The notes: generated by a model not told the origin, from the letters alone. Shown: positions 17,762 through 25,887, numbered from the stretch's first letter. The stretch is DNA of 64,000 nucleotides from CAZOEL01 sp964578835 (GCA_964578835.1 CAZOEL010000004.1:62001-126000); one strand, 5' to 3'. Made by a program: numbers and translations.

Positions 17762-17778
17762 AAGCAATGATGATGCCA
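17762..17778 (-). promoter_or_regulatory. Sigma-54 promoter match for the flgF-led flagellar operon
   Basis: Read on the minus strand the site is TGGCATCATCATTGCTT, with GG and GC 10 bases apart as in the -24/-12 consensus. It points into flgF, and transcription would start near 17750. Middle flagellar genes are commonly sigma-54 dependent in delta- and epsilonproteobacteria. The rest of 17731-18034 carries no gene. Confidence 0.7.
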
Positions 17779-18034
17779 GACCGCGCCAAAGCTCCAATCT
17801 CTTCAGGCAGAAGCGGATCTTTATAGAATCGAGATCCTCTCAGTATCGAGGCAAGAACGAATTGCCATGGCTAAGGAATTATTTGCCGCATAACGACGGA
17901 CGGCCGGTCCTTTTGAGATCCATAACGCTCATGAAATGCGCGAGCGGAAGAATACTTGACAAATCGAGGCTCCGGCTTTCCTTTTGAGAAAGGAAATCGT
18001 CGCAACGCGATTACTATTTTGAAAGGGGATTTTT

Positions 18035-18352
18035 ATGTTCGAACTGATAAAAAAGAGATACAGACAGATCAAGAAAGGAAATCCAGGCTCTCGCTTCAGA
18101 GATTTTTACCATCTCCGCCATGAGAAAACAGAAGGGTCCAATTGGTATAACAAGGCTTATACGTTTGTCGGCATTACTCTCTTAGCCGGAGGTTTCCTCC
18201 TTTCCATTCCTCCCGGCGTTCCCGGCTTTATCGCCATCATTGCCGGGACTTCCATGGTCGTGGCGAGGTCCTATTCGCTAGCGACCTTCCTCGACGCCTT
18301 GGAAACAAGCGTTCGCTGCGTTCTCTACAAAAAGTGTCCGGAGGAATCCTGA
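18035..18352 (+). CDS. Small membrane protein, possibly PGPGW-like
   Basis: The protein has 105 residues. A basic N-terminal cytosolic region (KKRYRQIKKGNPGSRFRDF) precedes two hydrophobic helices at about 45-60 and 64-80, separated by the turn SIPPGVPGF. This Pro-Gly turn between two helices resembles the PGPGW family of bacterial two-helix membrane proteins, though the motif is not exact. AAAGGGG lies 9 bases before ATG. A strong hairpin follows the stop at 18382. Function unknown. Confidence 0.6.
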   Translation: MFELIKKRYRQIKKGNPGSRFRDFYHLRHEKTEGSNWYNKAYTFVGITLLAGGFLLSIPPGVPGFIAIIAGTSMVVARSYSLATFLDALETSVRCVLYKKCPEES

Positions 18353-18381
18353 CGAACAGTCCGCCAAGCTACCATCCAAGG

Positions 18382-18423
18382 GAAGGCCCGACTTGAAATG
18401 GAGCCGTTTCAAGTCGGGCCTTC
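18382..18423. terminator. Bidirectional intrinsic terminator-like hairpin
   Basis: A perfect 17-bp stem: GAAGGCCCGACTTGAAA (18382-18398) pairs with TTTCAAGTCGGGCCTTC (18407-18423) around an 8-base loop. It lies between convergent genes ending at 18352 (+) and 18476 (-), so it can stop both. No long U-tract is present. Confidence 0.75.
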
Positions 18424-18475
18424 AAACGCCTTCCTGCGTCTCCCGTCACGGCCTTCGGGAACGCAATCTCCCACC

Positions 18476-18829
18476 TCAGTTGTTCTCGATGAGCCTCTGC
18501 AGCTCGCTCTTTTGGTCTTCCGTAAGTTGACCCAGCTCCACTCCGCAGCGTCTTACTCCTATCGTGCTATAAGGCACGGGGGGAGCGGGTCGATCATAGG
18601 TTATCCTGCATGGGATGTCATTGGTGCGGCCATCCATTTCTTCAGTGCAATAGAGCCGCAACATAAGCGGCTCACCGAGACGCTCGCCATCCCCTATGTA
18701 GGTCAAATCGAGAACGCCCTCCTTCATATCCCCGACCCAACCGACTCGAGTGGAAGACAAACATGGCGAGAATAGAATGCCGATCGTTCCGTCTTTAACC
18801 CGAAGCCGGGCGCCTTCGCTCCTTTCCAT
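18476..18829 (-). CDS. Degenerate PilZ-domain protein
   Basis: The 117-residue protein shows PilZ-like spacing. It has an early strand and turn (SPCLSSTRVGWVGDMKEG), a DLTYIGDGE segment where DxSxxG would sit, and the typical closing pattern GVRRCGVELGQLTEDQKSEL before a C-terminal helix. The RxxxR arginines are not obvious and the DxSxxG motif is altered, so c-di-GMP binding is doubtful. GGGAGG lies 8 bases before ATG. It is monocistronic by position. PilZ proteins often tune flagella or surface structures, and the flagellar cluster is 700 bp away, but no direct link is shown. Confidence 0.55.
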   Translation of the reverse strand: MERSEGARLRVKDGTIGILFSPCLSSTRVGWVGDMKEGVLDLTYIGDGERLGEPLMLRLYCTEEMDGRTNDIPCRITYDRPAPPVPYSTIGVRRCGVELGQLTEDQKSELQRLIENN

Positions 18830-19059
18830 ATCTCAACCTCCCTTATGCTGAAAAAGTTGACTGCTATAGTCTCCTCATTAATGGATACAGGGCTGAGCGC
18901 ATTTCGGTCACAATCCTACCCCGACGAGCGCCTGGCGATAGCGTAGAGAGAGAACTGGAGGCAGGTTGAGATCGCAGCAAGAAATGGTTAAAAGGAATAC
19001 TGTAGCTTCGCGAAAAGACATCGTTGCCACAACGTTAATCTGGCGGAAAGGAGCTAATA

Positions 19060-19215
19060 ATGGAAAAGACGGGATTGGCGTCCGAACAACTCACCTGCTC
19101 TTACGAGGGGAAAGAATATTTCGCCGGCGCAGAGATTTGCAAGACAAGCTGCCGCTGCATTGTATGCAAAAGTGGAACATGGGAAGAGGTAAGAGGCGAG
19201 ACATACTGCTATTGA
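19060..19215 (+). CDS. Small cysteine-rich protein (51 aa)
   Basis: A short gene with a near-ideal RBS (AAAGGAGCTAATA before ATG 19060) encodes 51 residues with six cysteines at 13, 27, 31, 33, 36 and 50. The order Cys-x-Tyr-x-Gly...Tyr...Gly-Ala-Glu, a central Cys cluster (TSCRCIVC), then GTW and a final Cys, resembles small von Willebrand C-like folds or DUF1496-type bacterial proteins. There is no signal peptide. A terminator-like hairpin follows at 19255. Cys pairs could bind metal or form disulfides. The coding call rests on RBS, length and composition; family resemblance is tentative. Confidence 0.6.
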   Translation: MEKTGLASEQLTCSYEGKEYFAGAEICKTSCRCIVCKSGTWEEVRGETYCY

Positions 19216-19254
19216 CGGGATAGAAGCGACGTAACGAATTAGCCGGTTCACAGG

Positions 19255-19278
19255 GTGGGCGCATCTTTTTGCGCCCAC
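19255..19278 (+). terminator. Terminator-like hairpin after the small Cys-rich gene
   Basis: GTGGGCGCA (19255-19263) pairs with TGCGCCCAC (19270-19278) around a TCTTTT loop. It lies 39 bp after the stop at 19215. A second small hairpin (GGCGAAA/TTTCGCC, 19411-19428) lies beyond the end of the leftward transporter gene. Confidence 0.5.
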
Positions 19279-19473
19279 TGCGACTTGTTCTGAAATTAGG
19301 CCGATATGTTCCGGAATCGACCATTGCAGAGCTTAGCAAGCTTTAACTTAGGGCGTCTAGATTGCCTTTTCGATCTTGTCCGGTTTTCGGCCGCCCAATT
19401 CTCCGGTAGGGGCGAAAAATCTTTCGCCTCCACAACAATCGAATGGGAATTAATCCTTTCCCAGGACCAAAGC

Positions 19474-20622
19474 TCATTCTTCTCCCTGCGCCTCGATTTT
19501 ATCCCCGAGCAGATCTTCGACATAGATCATCTTAACGAGCACAAGAATCGCCGCAGCCATGGGTGTCGCGAGGATGAGGCCGGGAATCCCGAGAAGAATG
19601 CCCATCGCCACTTGGGCGAAGAAGGTGAGAACGGGTGGCAGGGATACCGTGCGCTGCTGGATGAGGGGAGTAATAAGATAGCTCTCGACCGTCTGGATTC
19701 CAATATAGAGCAGAGCAACATAGAGAGCCAGCGCCTGGCCTTCCCCCAAGCCTAAGAGAATGGCTGGAATAGCAGCGACGATGGGTCCTATATTGGGAAC
19801 AAAGTTGAGGATCGCCGCAATGAGGGCGAGAGTCAAAGCCAGAGGAACGTCAAGCAGCCACAACCCTATCCAGGTGAGGAGTCCCACGAGGGCCATATCG
19901 ACGAATCTTCCAATCAGCCACCAATGGAGTGTAAGTCCCAACACATGAAGAATTTCGCGTGCGCGGTCCCTTGCGGGAATAGGAATAAGCCGAATGACCC
20001 CTCTCTGATACCCCTCGGCATCGGCGGCAAGGTAGAGTCCAAACAAGAGGACCACGATAAGGCTCGTGACAGCGCCGAAAGTAGTGGAAAGAAACCCCGC
20101 CGCTTTTCCAATCAAGCCGCCTACGCTGCCCATTAGCTTCGAGGCCTCGGGAAGCTGCTGGAAGATGGGCTGCGCCCAGGCGTTCCGGGCAAGGCTATCT
20201 CTGGCCTGATCCAAAGAGCGGGGCAACTGCTCAACCAGCTCGCTTATCTGAGCTGCTACGCCAGGAACGAGCAGCCAGAAGCCCAGTCCGGTTATAAGAA
20301 CCAAGCTGGTCACAACTGCAGCAAGCGACCACCCTTGGGATAGCCCCGCGCGACGCTCGAGCCAGTCGCTTGCTCCGCGCAGGAAAATTCCCATCAAAAT
20401 GCCGGCGAAAACGAGTAGTAGCGCATGAAGCATATACCAAAGAAGCAGAATGGAAAGTCCAAGCGCTATGACAATCCCGGCGGCTTCCAAAACTCGTTTC
20501 GCGTAGAATGACGTGTCGCCATAGTCCGCTGCTCTATGGCTCCCCAGCTTCCGATCCGCCTCACTCGCCACTGCCGGAATATCCTTATCGCTCGCTCGAT
20601 TGCTTTTCCAAATGCTTATCAT
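19474..20622 (-). CDS. AI-2E family transporter (PerM/YdiK-type membrane protein)
   Basis: The 382-residue protein has a poorly conserved hydrophilic N-terminus (about 45 residues). About eight membrane helices follow with the family layout: two early helices (GIVIALGLSILLLWYML, LVFAGILMGIFL), a soluble loop with LPRSLDQARDSLARN, and later motifs GRFVDMALVGLLTWIG, NFVPNIGPIVAAIPAILL and TPLIQQRTVSLPPVL. Members have been linked to AI-2 export or Na+/H+ exchange, so the substrate is not fixed by family. GAGGGC precedes the ATG at 20622. No AI-2 synthesis gene is in the window. Confidence 0.9.
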   Translation of the reverse strand: MISIWKSNRASDKDIPAVASEADRKLGSHRAADYGDTSFYAKRVLEAAGIVIALGLSILLLWYMLHALLLVFAGILMGIFLRGASDWLERRAGLSQGWSLAAVVTSLVLITGLGFWLLVPGVAAQISELVEQLPRSLDQARDSLARNAWAQPIFQQLPEASKLMGSVGGLIGKAAGFLSTTFGAVTSLIVVLLFGLYLAADAEGYQRGVIRLIPIPARDRAREILHVLGLTLHWWLIGRFVDMALVGLLTWIGLWLLDVPLALTLALIAAILNFVPNIGPIVAAIPAILLGLGEGQALALYVALLYIGIQTVESYLITPLIQQRTVSLPPVLTFFAQVAMGILLGIPGLILATPMAAAILVLVKMIYVEDLLGDKIEAQGEE

Positions 20623-20721
20623 GCCCTCATTCGCCTCTCAATGCGCTGCTCTGTCGCGCCTTTTCCATAACTTCACCAAAGCGATTATGAATACTGTGAA
20701 CGGTTGAAGCCTGGACTTCTG

Positions 20722-20790
20722 GTAGGAGCGGCATCCTGCCGCAACGAATAGGCCGGATACAAAGGGGTCGCGGCAGGATGCCGCTCCTAC
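20722..20790. repeat. REP-like palindromic repeat
   Basis: Two perfectly complementary 21-base arms (20722-20742 and 20770-20790), each beginning or ending with GTAGGAGCGGC or its complement, flank a 27-base spacer. A related element with the same GTAGGAGCGGC start lies at 28573-28667. This is the pattern of REP/BIME elements mobilised by RAYT transposases, a fragment of which occurs at 40811. Confidence 0.8.
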
Positions 20791-21159
20791 GAAATGACAT
20801 GATGATGGAACAATACGAAAGCTTTCATCAGTAATTACCAATTCGCTAAACTCAGGTATAAGATGAACTTACTAAAAATAGAGTAAGCACTTCAGCGTGT
20901 CGCTTCAATCCTGGCCCACTTCTGAGACGCGCGCCAAGTTCGGCTAAATGATAGAAAGGCTTTCATACCTTGGCGGCCTAGCGGAAGAGAGTCCGTTGAA
21001 TCCGTTGGATGGCATGCTTAGCTAATTGATAGGGCTTTGATTAATTCACATTTGATCAGAAATCTCCCATGAGACATTAAGGCATTTGACGACAACAACT
21101 CTGGGTTGCGCTGGCGTTTGTATTCCAAGCGGCCCATGAATGAAAGGAAGGATGGCGAC
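20791..21159. other. Intergenic region, no gene seen
   Basis: The stretch between the repeat at 20722-20790 and the GspC-like start at 21160 shows no open frame with an RBS, and no clear promoter. Confidence 0.4.
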
Positions 21160-21654
21160 ATGAAAAAGAGTAAATTTCTCCTCATCCTGGCAACAGCGCC
21201 AGTTATGCTCATCATCTTGTCTTCCATATCCGGATCAAAGCCTCTCATGGTTGAGAAAAACCTTTTCTCCAAAGATCGCGCGCCTTCGTCATCTGGAGAT
21301 GCGAGAGTCGGGACAATTCATTCTGGACGCCCGCCGAGGGCGATACAATTGGATGGGGTTATTTTTCAAGGAGATATCAAAGAGGCTCTGATCCGCATCA
21401 ATAATCGGCCTTCCAGAAAGGACAGCAGCAAGAGGATTTCCCCCTTTCTTGTCGTACGCGAAGGGGAATCCATAGGAGAATACGAGGTAAACAAAATCAA
21501 CTTTCGGAGCATATGGCTCGAGAGGGATGGAAGACTGTACGAGGTTTCCATTTTTTCCGAAAAGCCCAAAGAGATTCTTCTCGAAGCGTCCGCTCTAGTG
21601 TCTGTGGCGACAGTATCCGGACAACAGGCGCAATCAGCTGAAAAAGGGCTCTAA
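21160..21654 (+). CDS. GspC/PilP-like inner-membrane protein (orphan)
   Basis: The start at 21160 is chosen for AAGGAAGGATGGCGAC upstream; an in-frame ATG at 21106 has none. The 164-residue protein has one N-terminal membrane anchor (about 6-25), a linker of about 50 residues, and a C-terminal beta-rich domain. The run IQLDGVIFQGDIKEALIRIN, then VVREGESIGEYEVNKI and WLERDGRLYEVSIF, is the homology-region fold of type II secretion protein GspC and of PilP. Those proteins link inner-membrane machinery to an outer-membrane secretin. No other secretion gene is present here, so it is an orphan or a partner of a remote locus. Confidence 0.6.
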   Translation: MKKSKFLLILATAPVMLIILSSISGSKPLMVEKNLFSKDRAPSSSGDARVGTIHSGRPPRAIQLDGVIFQGDIKEALIRINNRPSRKDSSKRISPFLVVREGESIGEYEVNKINFRSIWLERDGRLYEVSIFSEKPKEILLEASALVSVATVSGQQAQSAEKGL

Positions 21655-21732
21655 AACCTTCGCCGTGAGAAGAACTTCAGAGGTCGTCTTATGAAAGCTT
21701 GCCCAAAATAAAAATGGGAGCTTCACAGCAGC

Positions 21733-21763
21733 TTTCGCGCTTGGCGTTGCGCCAGGCGCGAAA
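21733..21763. terminator. Hairpin between convergent genes
   Basis: TTTCGCGC (21733-21740) pairs with GCGCGAAA (21756-21763), extended inside by TGGCG/CGCCA across one mismatch with a 3-base loop. It lies between the GspC-like gene (+) and the flavoprotein gene (-), suiting a bidirectional terminator. Confidence 0.6.
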
Positions 21764-21796
21764 TGATTCAGGTGGTGGAATTGAAGAGAGGAAAAA

Positions 21797-22498
21797 TCAA
21801 ACTGAGCTTTTGAGCTTATCCATCATAATGCCTTGCATTTTCAGAGCTACCTGCGCTCTATCATGGTTTTCGGCGAGTCTCTGTCCCAAAAGCTTTCCGG
21901 CTTCTTTTGCCGCCTGCATTAAAGAGTCCTGCTTCGTCACGCTTGGAACCATCTCGGGTGTGATCTTTACGCCCTCGCCATAGAGAAAGTAGGGAATACC
22001 CACCTTGCAAGTCTCGCCATAGCCGCATGAGTAGCAGGAAGCGGCGCCTTGACCGGAGACCTTGCCGACGGTTTCAATGAAATTGTAGAGGAAGAACTTT
22101 TCAATGTCATCTGCCGGAAAGTGGCCGCCAGAGCCTCCTACGCCGACAGCGACTCCAAGCTTCCCCCAAAGAAGATTCCCTTCCTGATGCCGGAATTGAA
22201 ACCAGCGCTCAAGGAAGGCGTGCGTCGAGGCATTCAGCCCGGAGTAGTAGTTGGGAGCGCCAATAACGTATGCATCCGCTTCGATTATCTTCTCCCGCAG
22301 AGGAGCAAGATCGTCTTCCACCTTGCAAACATTGTCCTTCACGCATCCCAGGCAGGCGATGCATCCTGAGATTTTGAGTCCTCTTAGCGAGATCAGTTCA
22401 AAGTCGCATCCAGTCGCATGCAGAACAGTCTCGACAATCTTATAGACGCCGGATGCTTCCTCCTTGCGAGGACTTCCTGAAATGCCCAGCACTTTCAT
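21797..22498 (-). CDS. Iron-sulfur flavoprotein (Isf family, FMN-dependent reductase fold)
   Basis: The 233-residue protein has an N-terminal flavodoxin-like start, MKVLGISGSPRKEEASG, typical of FMN-binding NADPH-dependent reductases. It also has the compact [4Fe-4S] motif of Isf, Cys46-x2-Cys49-x2-Cys52-x5-Cys58 (CIACLGCVKDNVC). GAPNYYSGLNASTHAFLERW matches the family. Two more cysteines occur at SCYSCGYGETC, near residues 157-164. Isf proteins are common in anaerobes, where they move single electrons and may reduce O2 or peroxide. Its start overlaps the 42-residue gene upstream (ATGA), implying translational coupling. Confidence 0.85.
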   Translation of the reverse strand: MKVLGISGSPRKEEASGVYKIVETVLHATGCDFELISLRGLKISGCIACLGCVKDNVCKVEDDLAPLREKIIEADAYVIGAPNYYSGLNASTHAFLERWFQFRHQEGNLLWGKLGVAVGVGGSGGHFPADDIEKFFLYNFIETVGKVSGQGAASCYSCGYGETCKVGIPYFLYGEGVKITPEMVPSVTKQDSLMQAAKEAGKLLGQRLAENHDRAQVALKMQGIMMDKLKSSV

Positions 22499-22623
22499 CT
22501 CACGACCCTCCCCGTGATGTTAAGATAGCTCAGCTCATTCTGCTCCCTGTTGAACGCATAGCCAAAGCGGCTCAAATACTGCGCGGCCGACGTTAGTCCA
22601 GATTCCGCAGAAAACCTGTTCAT
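22495..22623 (-). CDS. Small protein (42 aa) translationally coupled to the flavoprotein
   Basis: A 42-codon frame starts at ATG 22623, 8 bases after GGAG (CAGGAGCTCATTGA). Its TGA overlaps the flavoprotein ATG as ATGA, the classic coupling arrangement. The sequence (MNRFSAESGLTSAAQYLSRF onward) is amphipathic and has no Cys, signal peptide or membrane segment. No family was recognised. It may be a leader peptide that regulates flavoprotein translation, or a genuine small protein. The overlap and RBS are direct observations; the function is unknown. Confidence 0.55.
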   Translation of the reverse strand: MNRFSAESGLTSAAQYLSRFGYAFNREQNELSYLNITGRVVR

Positions 22624-22740
22624 TCAATGAGCTCCTGCTTAGATTCAAATACAAATCCGCCTTTTCGGACCGCATCTTTGTTTTGACGCTCTATAACCAG
22701 CTCAGTGATCAAAAGCAAGTATGAGCCAGCCGAGAAGGCT

Positions 22741-23694
22741 ATGAACGTACTCACCGGTCAGAGCGAACGCTTCTGGAAAAAGAAACCAAAAAGAACAAGG
22801 GAGCAGATTGTCGTGGAAAAGGCCAGTCCGAAGAAAAACCGGGAAACTGAGGAAGAGCGCAACGAAGTTCTTGAGCAATTCAAAGAATGGACAGACATTC
22901 CAATGCTGCTGTTGGGCTTTGTCTGGGGCGCGCTGCTTGTGGCGGATTTGGTCTGGGGTTTGACTCCTTTTTTTGAAACTCTGACAACGATAGTATGGGT
23001 TCTATTCATTTTTGAATTCATTATCGAGTTGGCGCTCGCTCCCCGCAAGATCAAATATATCCAGAAGAACTGGCTTACAGTAATCGCCTTGGCGTTGCCC
23101 GCATTGCGCATCGTTCGCTTCGCTAGAATCGGCGGACTCCTTCGGCTGACTCGCACTGTACGCAGCATGAGACTTATCAGGGTAATCAGTTCACTGAACC
23201 GCTCGATAAATGGTATAAGAACAAACTTGGCCAGATACGGCGCAGGCTCGGTCGCGCTTATGTCCACGACTGTAACGTTTGTAGGCGCGGCGGGAATGTA
23301 CGCCTTCGAAGGAGGCCTCACTGAGGGACAGGGGCTCGAAAGCTATGGCGAGGCCTTGTGGTGGACGGCAATGATCATGACCACTCTGGGGTCTCAATAC
23401 TGGCCAAGGACCTTAGAAGGACGGATACTGGGATTCATTCTCTCGCTTTACGCCTTTGGCGTCTTTGGATATGTGACCGGAGCCCTTGCAAGCTTCTTTG
23501 TAGGCCGTGAAAAGGCAATACGGCAAACTACCGATGCAGAGTTTTTAGCCGACGCGCATCGTGAAATTAAAAGGCTGCGAGATGAATTACAGGATATGAC
23601 TCATGAACTTTCGAAAGCCGAGCCGCCGCCGACTACGGACGATCGACAGGACTCCGGAGCGAACGGCCGCAGAAAAGATGGACCAGCGGATTGA
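22741..23694 (+). CDS. Voltage-gated-type cation channel with atypical selectivity filter
   Basis: A six-helix channel layout is seen. After a charged N-terminus there are helices at LLLGFVWGALLVADLVW and IVWVLFIFEFIIELALA, and an S4-like segment with arginines every third residue (RIVRFARIGGLLRLTRTVRS). The pore region is LWWTAMIMTTLGSQYWP and the final S6 is GFILSLYAFGVFGYVTGALA. The filter reads TTLGSQ where potassium channels have T(V/I)GYG, so selectivity may differ. A coiled-coil tail follows. An earlier GTG at 22705 extends the frame by 12 residues; neither start has a strong RBS. The two-component regulator starts 38 bp downstream, possibly in the same transcript. Confidence 0.75.
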   Translation: MNVLTGQSERFWKKKPKRTREQIVVEKASPKKNRETEEERNEVLEQFKEWTDIPMLLLGFVWGALLVADLVWGLTPFFETLTTIVWVLFIFEFIIELALAPRKIKYIQKNWLTVIALALPALRIVRFARIGGLLRLTRTVRSMRLIRVISSLNRSINGIRTNLARYGAGSVALMSTTVTFVGAAGMYAFEGGLTEGQGLESYGEALWWTAMIMTTLGSQYWPRTLEGRILGFILSLYAFGVFGYVTGALASFFVGREKAIRQTTDAEFLADAHREIKRLRDELQDMTHELSKAEPPPTTDDRQDSGANGRRKDGPAD

Positions 23695-23732
23695 GCTTGC
23701 CGCATCCGAACTGCTGATAGAGGACCCAGTCA

Positions 23733-24404
23733 ATGCGCCTTCTCATTGTGGAGGATGAAAGAAAGCTCTCGGGCTTTATGAAGAAAGGTCTCGAGGAGGA
23801 AGGCTATGCCGTGGATGTCGCTTCCGATGGAGAGAGCGGCCTGGAGATGGCTTCTGATGGAGCGCACGATCTCGTCATCCTCGATATTCAACTGCCCGGA
23901 ATAAACGGGCTCCAGGTTCTCCATGAGCTTCGCAAAGAAAAAGTAACGACGCCCGTCCTTCTGCTCACTGTCAGATCCACCGTAGAAGACAAAGTCAGGG
24001 GCCTTGATGCAGGAGCGGACGATTACCTGACAAAGCCGTTCGCTTTCGAGGAGCTTCTTGCAAGGGTTAGAGCCCTGCTTCGAAGGCGAAGCGAGGTGAA
24101 GCAGGGAACGCTTCAGGTGGGGGACCTCAGGCTCGATCCGGCCCGGCGCACGGTCTTTCGCGGCGAGAGGAGAGTCGATCTCACGGCGAAGGAATTCGCT
24201 CTCCTTGACTACTTCATGAGGAATCCCGGACGCGTTCTAACCAGGACAATGATTGCCGAGCATGTTTGGGATTATAATTTCGATTCCATGACCAACGTAA
24301 TCGATGTTTACGTCAACTATCTTCGCAGGAAAATCGACTCGGGACATGCCCCCAAACTGATCCACACGATCAGAGGCGTCGGCTATGTTCTAAAGATGGA
24401 GTGA
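23733..24404 (+). CDS. OmpR/PhoB-family response regulator
   Basis: The 223-residue protein has an N-terminal receiver with acidic residues in IVEDE, the phosphoacceptor Asp in LVILDIQLPGING, and the conserved Lys in DYLTKPF. The C-terminal winged helix has LTAKEFALLDYFMRNPG and the recognition region VIDVYVNYLRRKID, ending HTIRGVGYVLK. GAGG lies 9 bases before the ATG. The cognate kinase follows after 4 bp. The three tandem 11-bp repeats before degP (25855-25887) fit the site type bound by such regulators, suggesting envelope-stress control similar in logic to CpxR-degP. That link is inference. Confidence 0.93.
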   Translation: MRLLIVEDERKLSGFMKKGLEEEGYAVDVASDGESGLEMASDGAHDLVILDIQLPGINGLQVLHELRKEKVTTPVLLLTVRSTVEDKVRGLDAGADDYLTKPFAFEELLARVRALLRRRSEVKQGTLQVGDLRLDPARRTVFRGERRVDLTAKEFALLDYFMRNPGRVLTRTMIAEHVWDYNFDSMTNVIDVYVNYLRRKIDSGHAPKLIHTIRGVGYVLKME

Positions 24405-24408
24405 TCCT

Positions 24409-25812
24409 TTGCGCATCAGGTCTATTCGAGCCCGGCTGACGCTCTGGTACATGACCCTCCTGACCGTCACATTCATTATTCTCGGGAGCGCGGCCTACGG
24501 GCTTCTATCCTATAGCCTCTCGAGGGAGATAGACAAAGCTCTGAGCGGAGTCGCGAGAGTGCTGGCGGAGCGCGCCCATGGCGGCGCCGCCGGTTTGATC
24601 CCTTCCGAAATCGACGAGATTTTCAGGCGGTTCTTTGGCTTTTCTCCCCTGGAGCGATACTTTCAGATGTTGGATCCTCATGGCGGGCGGGAATCTCGTT
24701 CTCCATCGGCGTCATCCGAAAGGCTTCCACTGAGCGGGGAAGCCGTCAAAAATGCCGCTCGAGGCATCCCGACCTTTGAAACCGCCCAAGGTCTCGAGAG
24801 ATACCCGGTTCGCCTCATCACGATGCCGGTTATGGAGGCTGGAAGGCCCATGCGCCTACTTCAGGTCGGGATGTCTCTCCAATCGGTATACGAAACCCGC
24901 GCCCGTTTCCTACTCATCATGGGCGCCCTGTTGCCCGTGTGCTTATGCCTTGCCGGTTTGGGAGGATGGCTGCTCGCGCGTCGGGCGCTCGAACCGGTGG
25001 AACGGATGGCCGAAACGGCGAGCCGCATCAGCGCCGAGCAACTGGCTGAGCGAGTCGAGGAGACGGGAGTAGGAGATGAGCTGGACCGGCTTGCTCGAAC
25101 GCTCAATCAGATGCTTGGCCGGTTGGACGCAGCCTTCACCCAAATCCGTCGTTTCACAGCGAATGCCGCCCACGAGCTCCAAACGCCGCTGACCATCATG
25201 AAAGGGGAGCTGGATGTGACTCTTAGATCGCCGAGGGGCGCGGAAGAATACCAGGCCGCCATGAAAAGCGTCATGGAGGAGATCGACCGGATTAGCCAAC
25301 TTGTGGATTCGCTCCTGCTTCTGGCTCGCTCTGAAGGGGGCGTGCTCACGATGCAGCGGGAGTTAGTGGATATTACAGAGTTGGCGGAGGAAGTCTTCTC
25401 GCGTTTTAGAGCCCTGGCCAAGTCGCATCGCGTCGATCTTCGTTTCGGGCCGATAGAACCGGTACTCGTCTTGGGAGACAGGGAACGCCTTGGCCGACTT
25501 CTTTCCAATCTCGTGGAAAATGCGATCAAATACTCCAAGCCAAAAGGCAGTGTGGCGATCTCGATTCGAAGCGATGGACCGCTGGCGGTCATCGAGGTTT
25601 CGGATACCGGGATTGGCCTGTCCGATGAAGAAAGAACAAAAATATTCCAGCCTTTTTACCGCGCCAAGGACGCAAGATCCCGAAAAGGCGTGGGGCTTGG
25701 ACTTTCTATCGCGCAATCCGTCGCCGTAGCGCATGGCGGCAAAATAGAAGTCGAAAGCGCGCCACAGCAGGGAAGCATCTTCAGAGTCATACTGCCGACA
25801 GCCTGCGAATAA
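24409..25812 (+). CDS. Membrane sensor histidine kinase, partner of the OmpR-type regulator
   Basis: The start is TTG 24409, 4 bp after the regulator stop; translational coupling is likely. The 467 residues comprise TM1 (about 12-33), a periplasmic sensor domain (about 34-165), and TM2 (about 166-188). HAMP follows (RRALEPVERMAETASRISA), then HisKA with the phosphorylated His in NAAHELQTPLTIM, and HATPase with N-box LVENAIKYSKP, G1 SDTGIGL, F-box FQPFYRAKD and G2 GVGLGLSIAQ. All kinase motifs are intact. The periplasmic domain was not recognised. Together with the upstream regulator and downstream protease it forms a plausible envelope-sensing unit. Confidence 0.93.
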   Translation: MRIRSIRARLTLWYMTLLTVTFIILGSAAYGLLSYSLSREIDKALSGVARVLAERAHGGAAGLIPSEIDEIFRRFFGFSPLERYFQMLDPHGGRESRSPSASSERLPLSGEAVKNAARGIPTFETAQGLERYPVRLITMPVMEAGRPMRLLQVGMSLQSVYETRARFLLIMGALLPVCLCLAGLGGWLLARRALEPVERMAETASRISAEQLAERVEETGVGDELDRLARTLNQMLGRLDAAFTQIRRFTANAAHELQTPLTIMKGELDVTLRSPRGAEEYQAAMKSVMEEIDRISQLVDSLLLLARSEGGVLTMQRELVDITELAEEVFSRFRALAKSHRVDLRFGPIEPVLVLGDRERLGRLLSNLVENAIKYSKPKGSVAISIRSDGPLAVIEVSDTGIGLSDEERTKIFQPFYRAKDARSRKGVGLGLSIAQSVAVAHGGKIEVESAPQQGSIFRVILPTACE

Positions 25813-25854
25813 GAACGAAAGGAATCCACCGAGCGCCCCGCATTATTAGAAAAT

Positions 25855-25887
25855 TCTAATCCGCCTCTAATCCTCCTCTAATCTTCA
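25855..25887 (+). promoter_or_regulatory. Three tandem 11-bp direct repeats in the degP promoter (putative response regulator operator)
   Basis: The units TCTAATCCGCC (25855), TCTAATCCTCC (25866) and TCTAATCTTCA (25877) follow with perfect 11-bp phase, placing each on the same helix face. A TATATT -10-like box at 25893-25898 puts the repeats over the -35 region, as at PhoB/OmpR-activated promoters. The adjacent regulator gene is the natural candidate to bind here. Confidence 0.65.

Noticed and set aside
18966..19223. 85-codon frame overlapping the small Cys-rich gene
   Set aside because: The overlapping frame starting at 19060 has the RBS and a coherent Cys pattern; this one has neither.
20700..20800. 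CRISPR array suspected from repeated GC-rich arms
   Set aside because: The arms are inverted, not direct, and there is no repeat-spacer periodicity.
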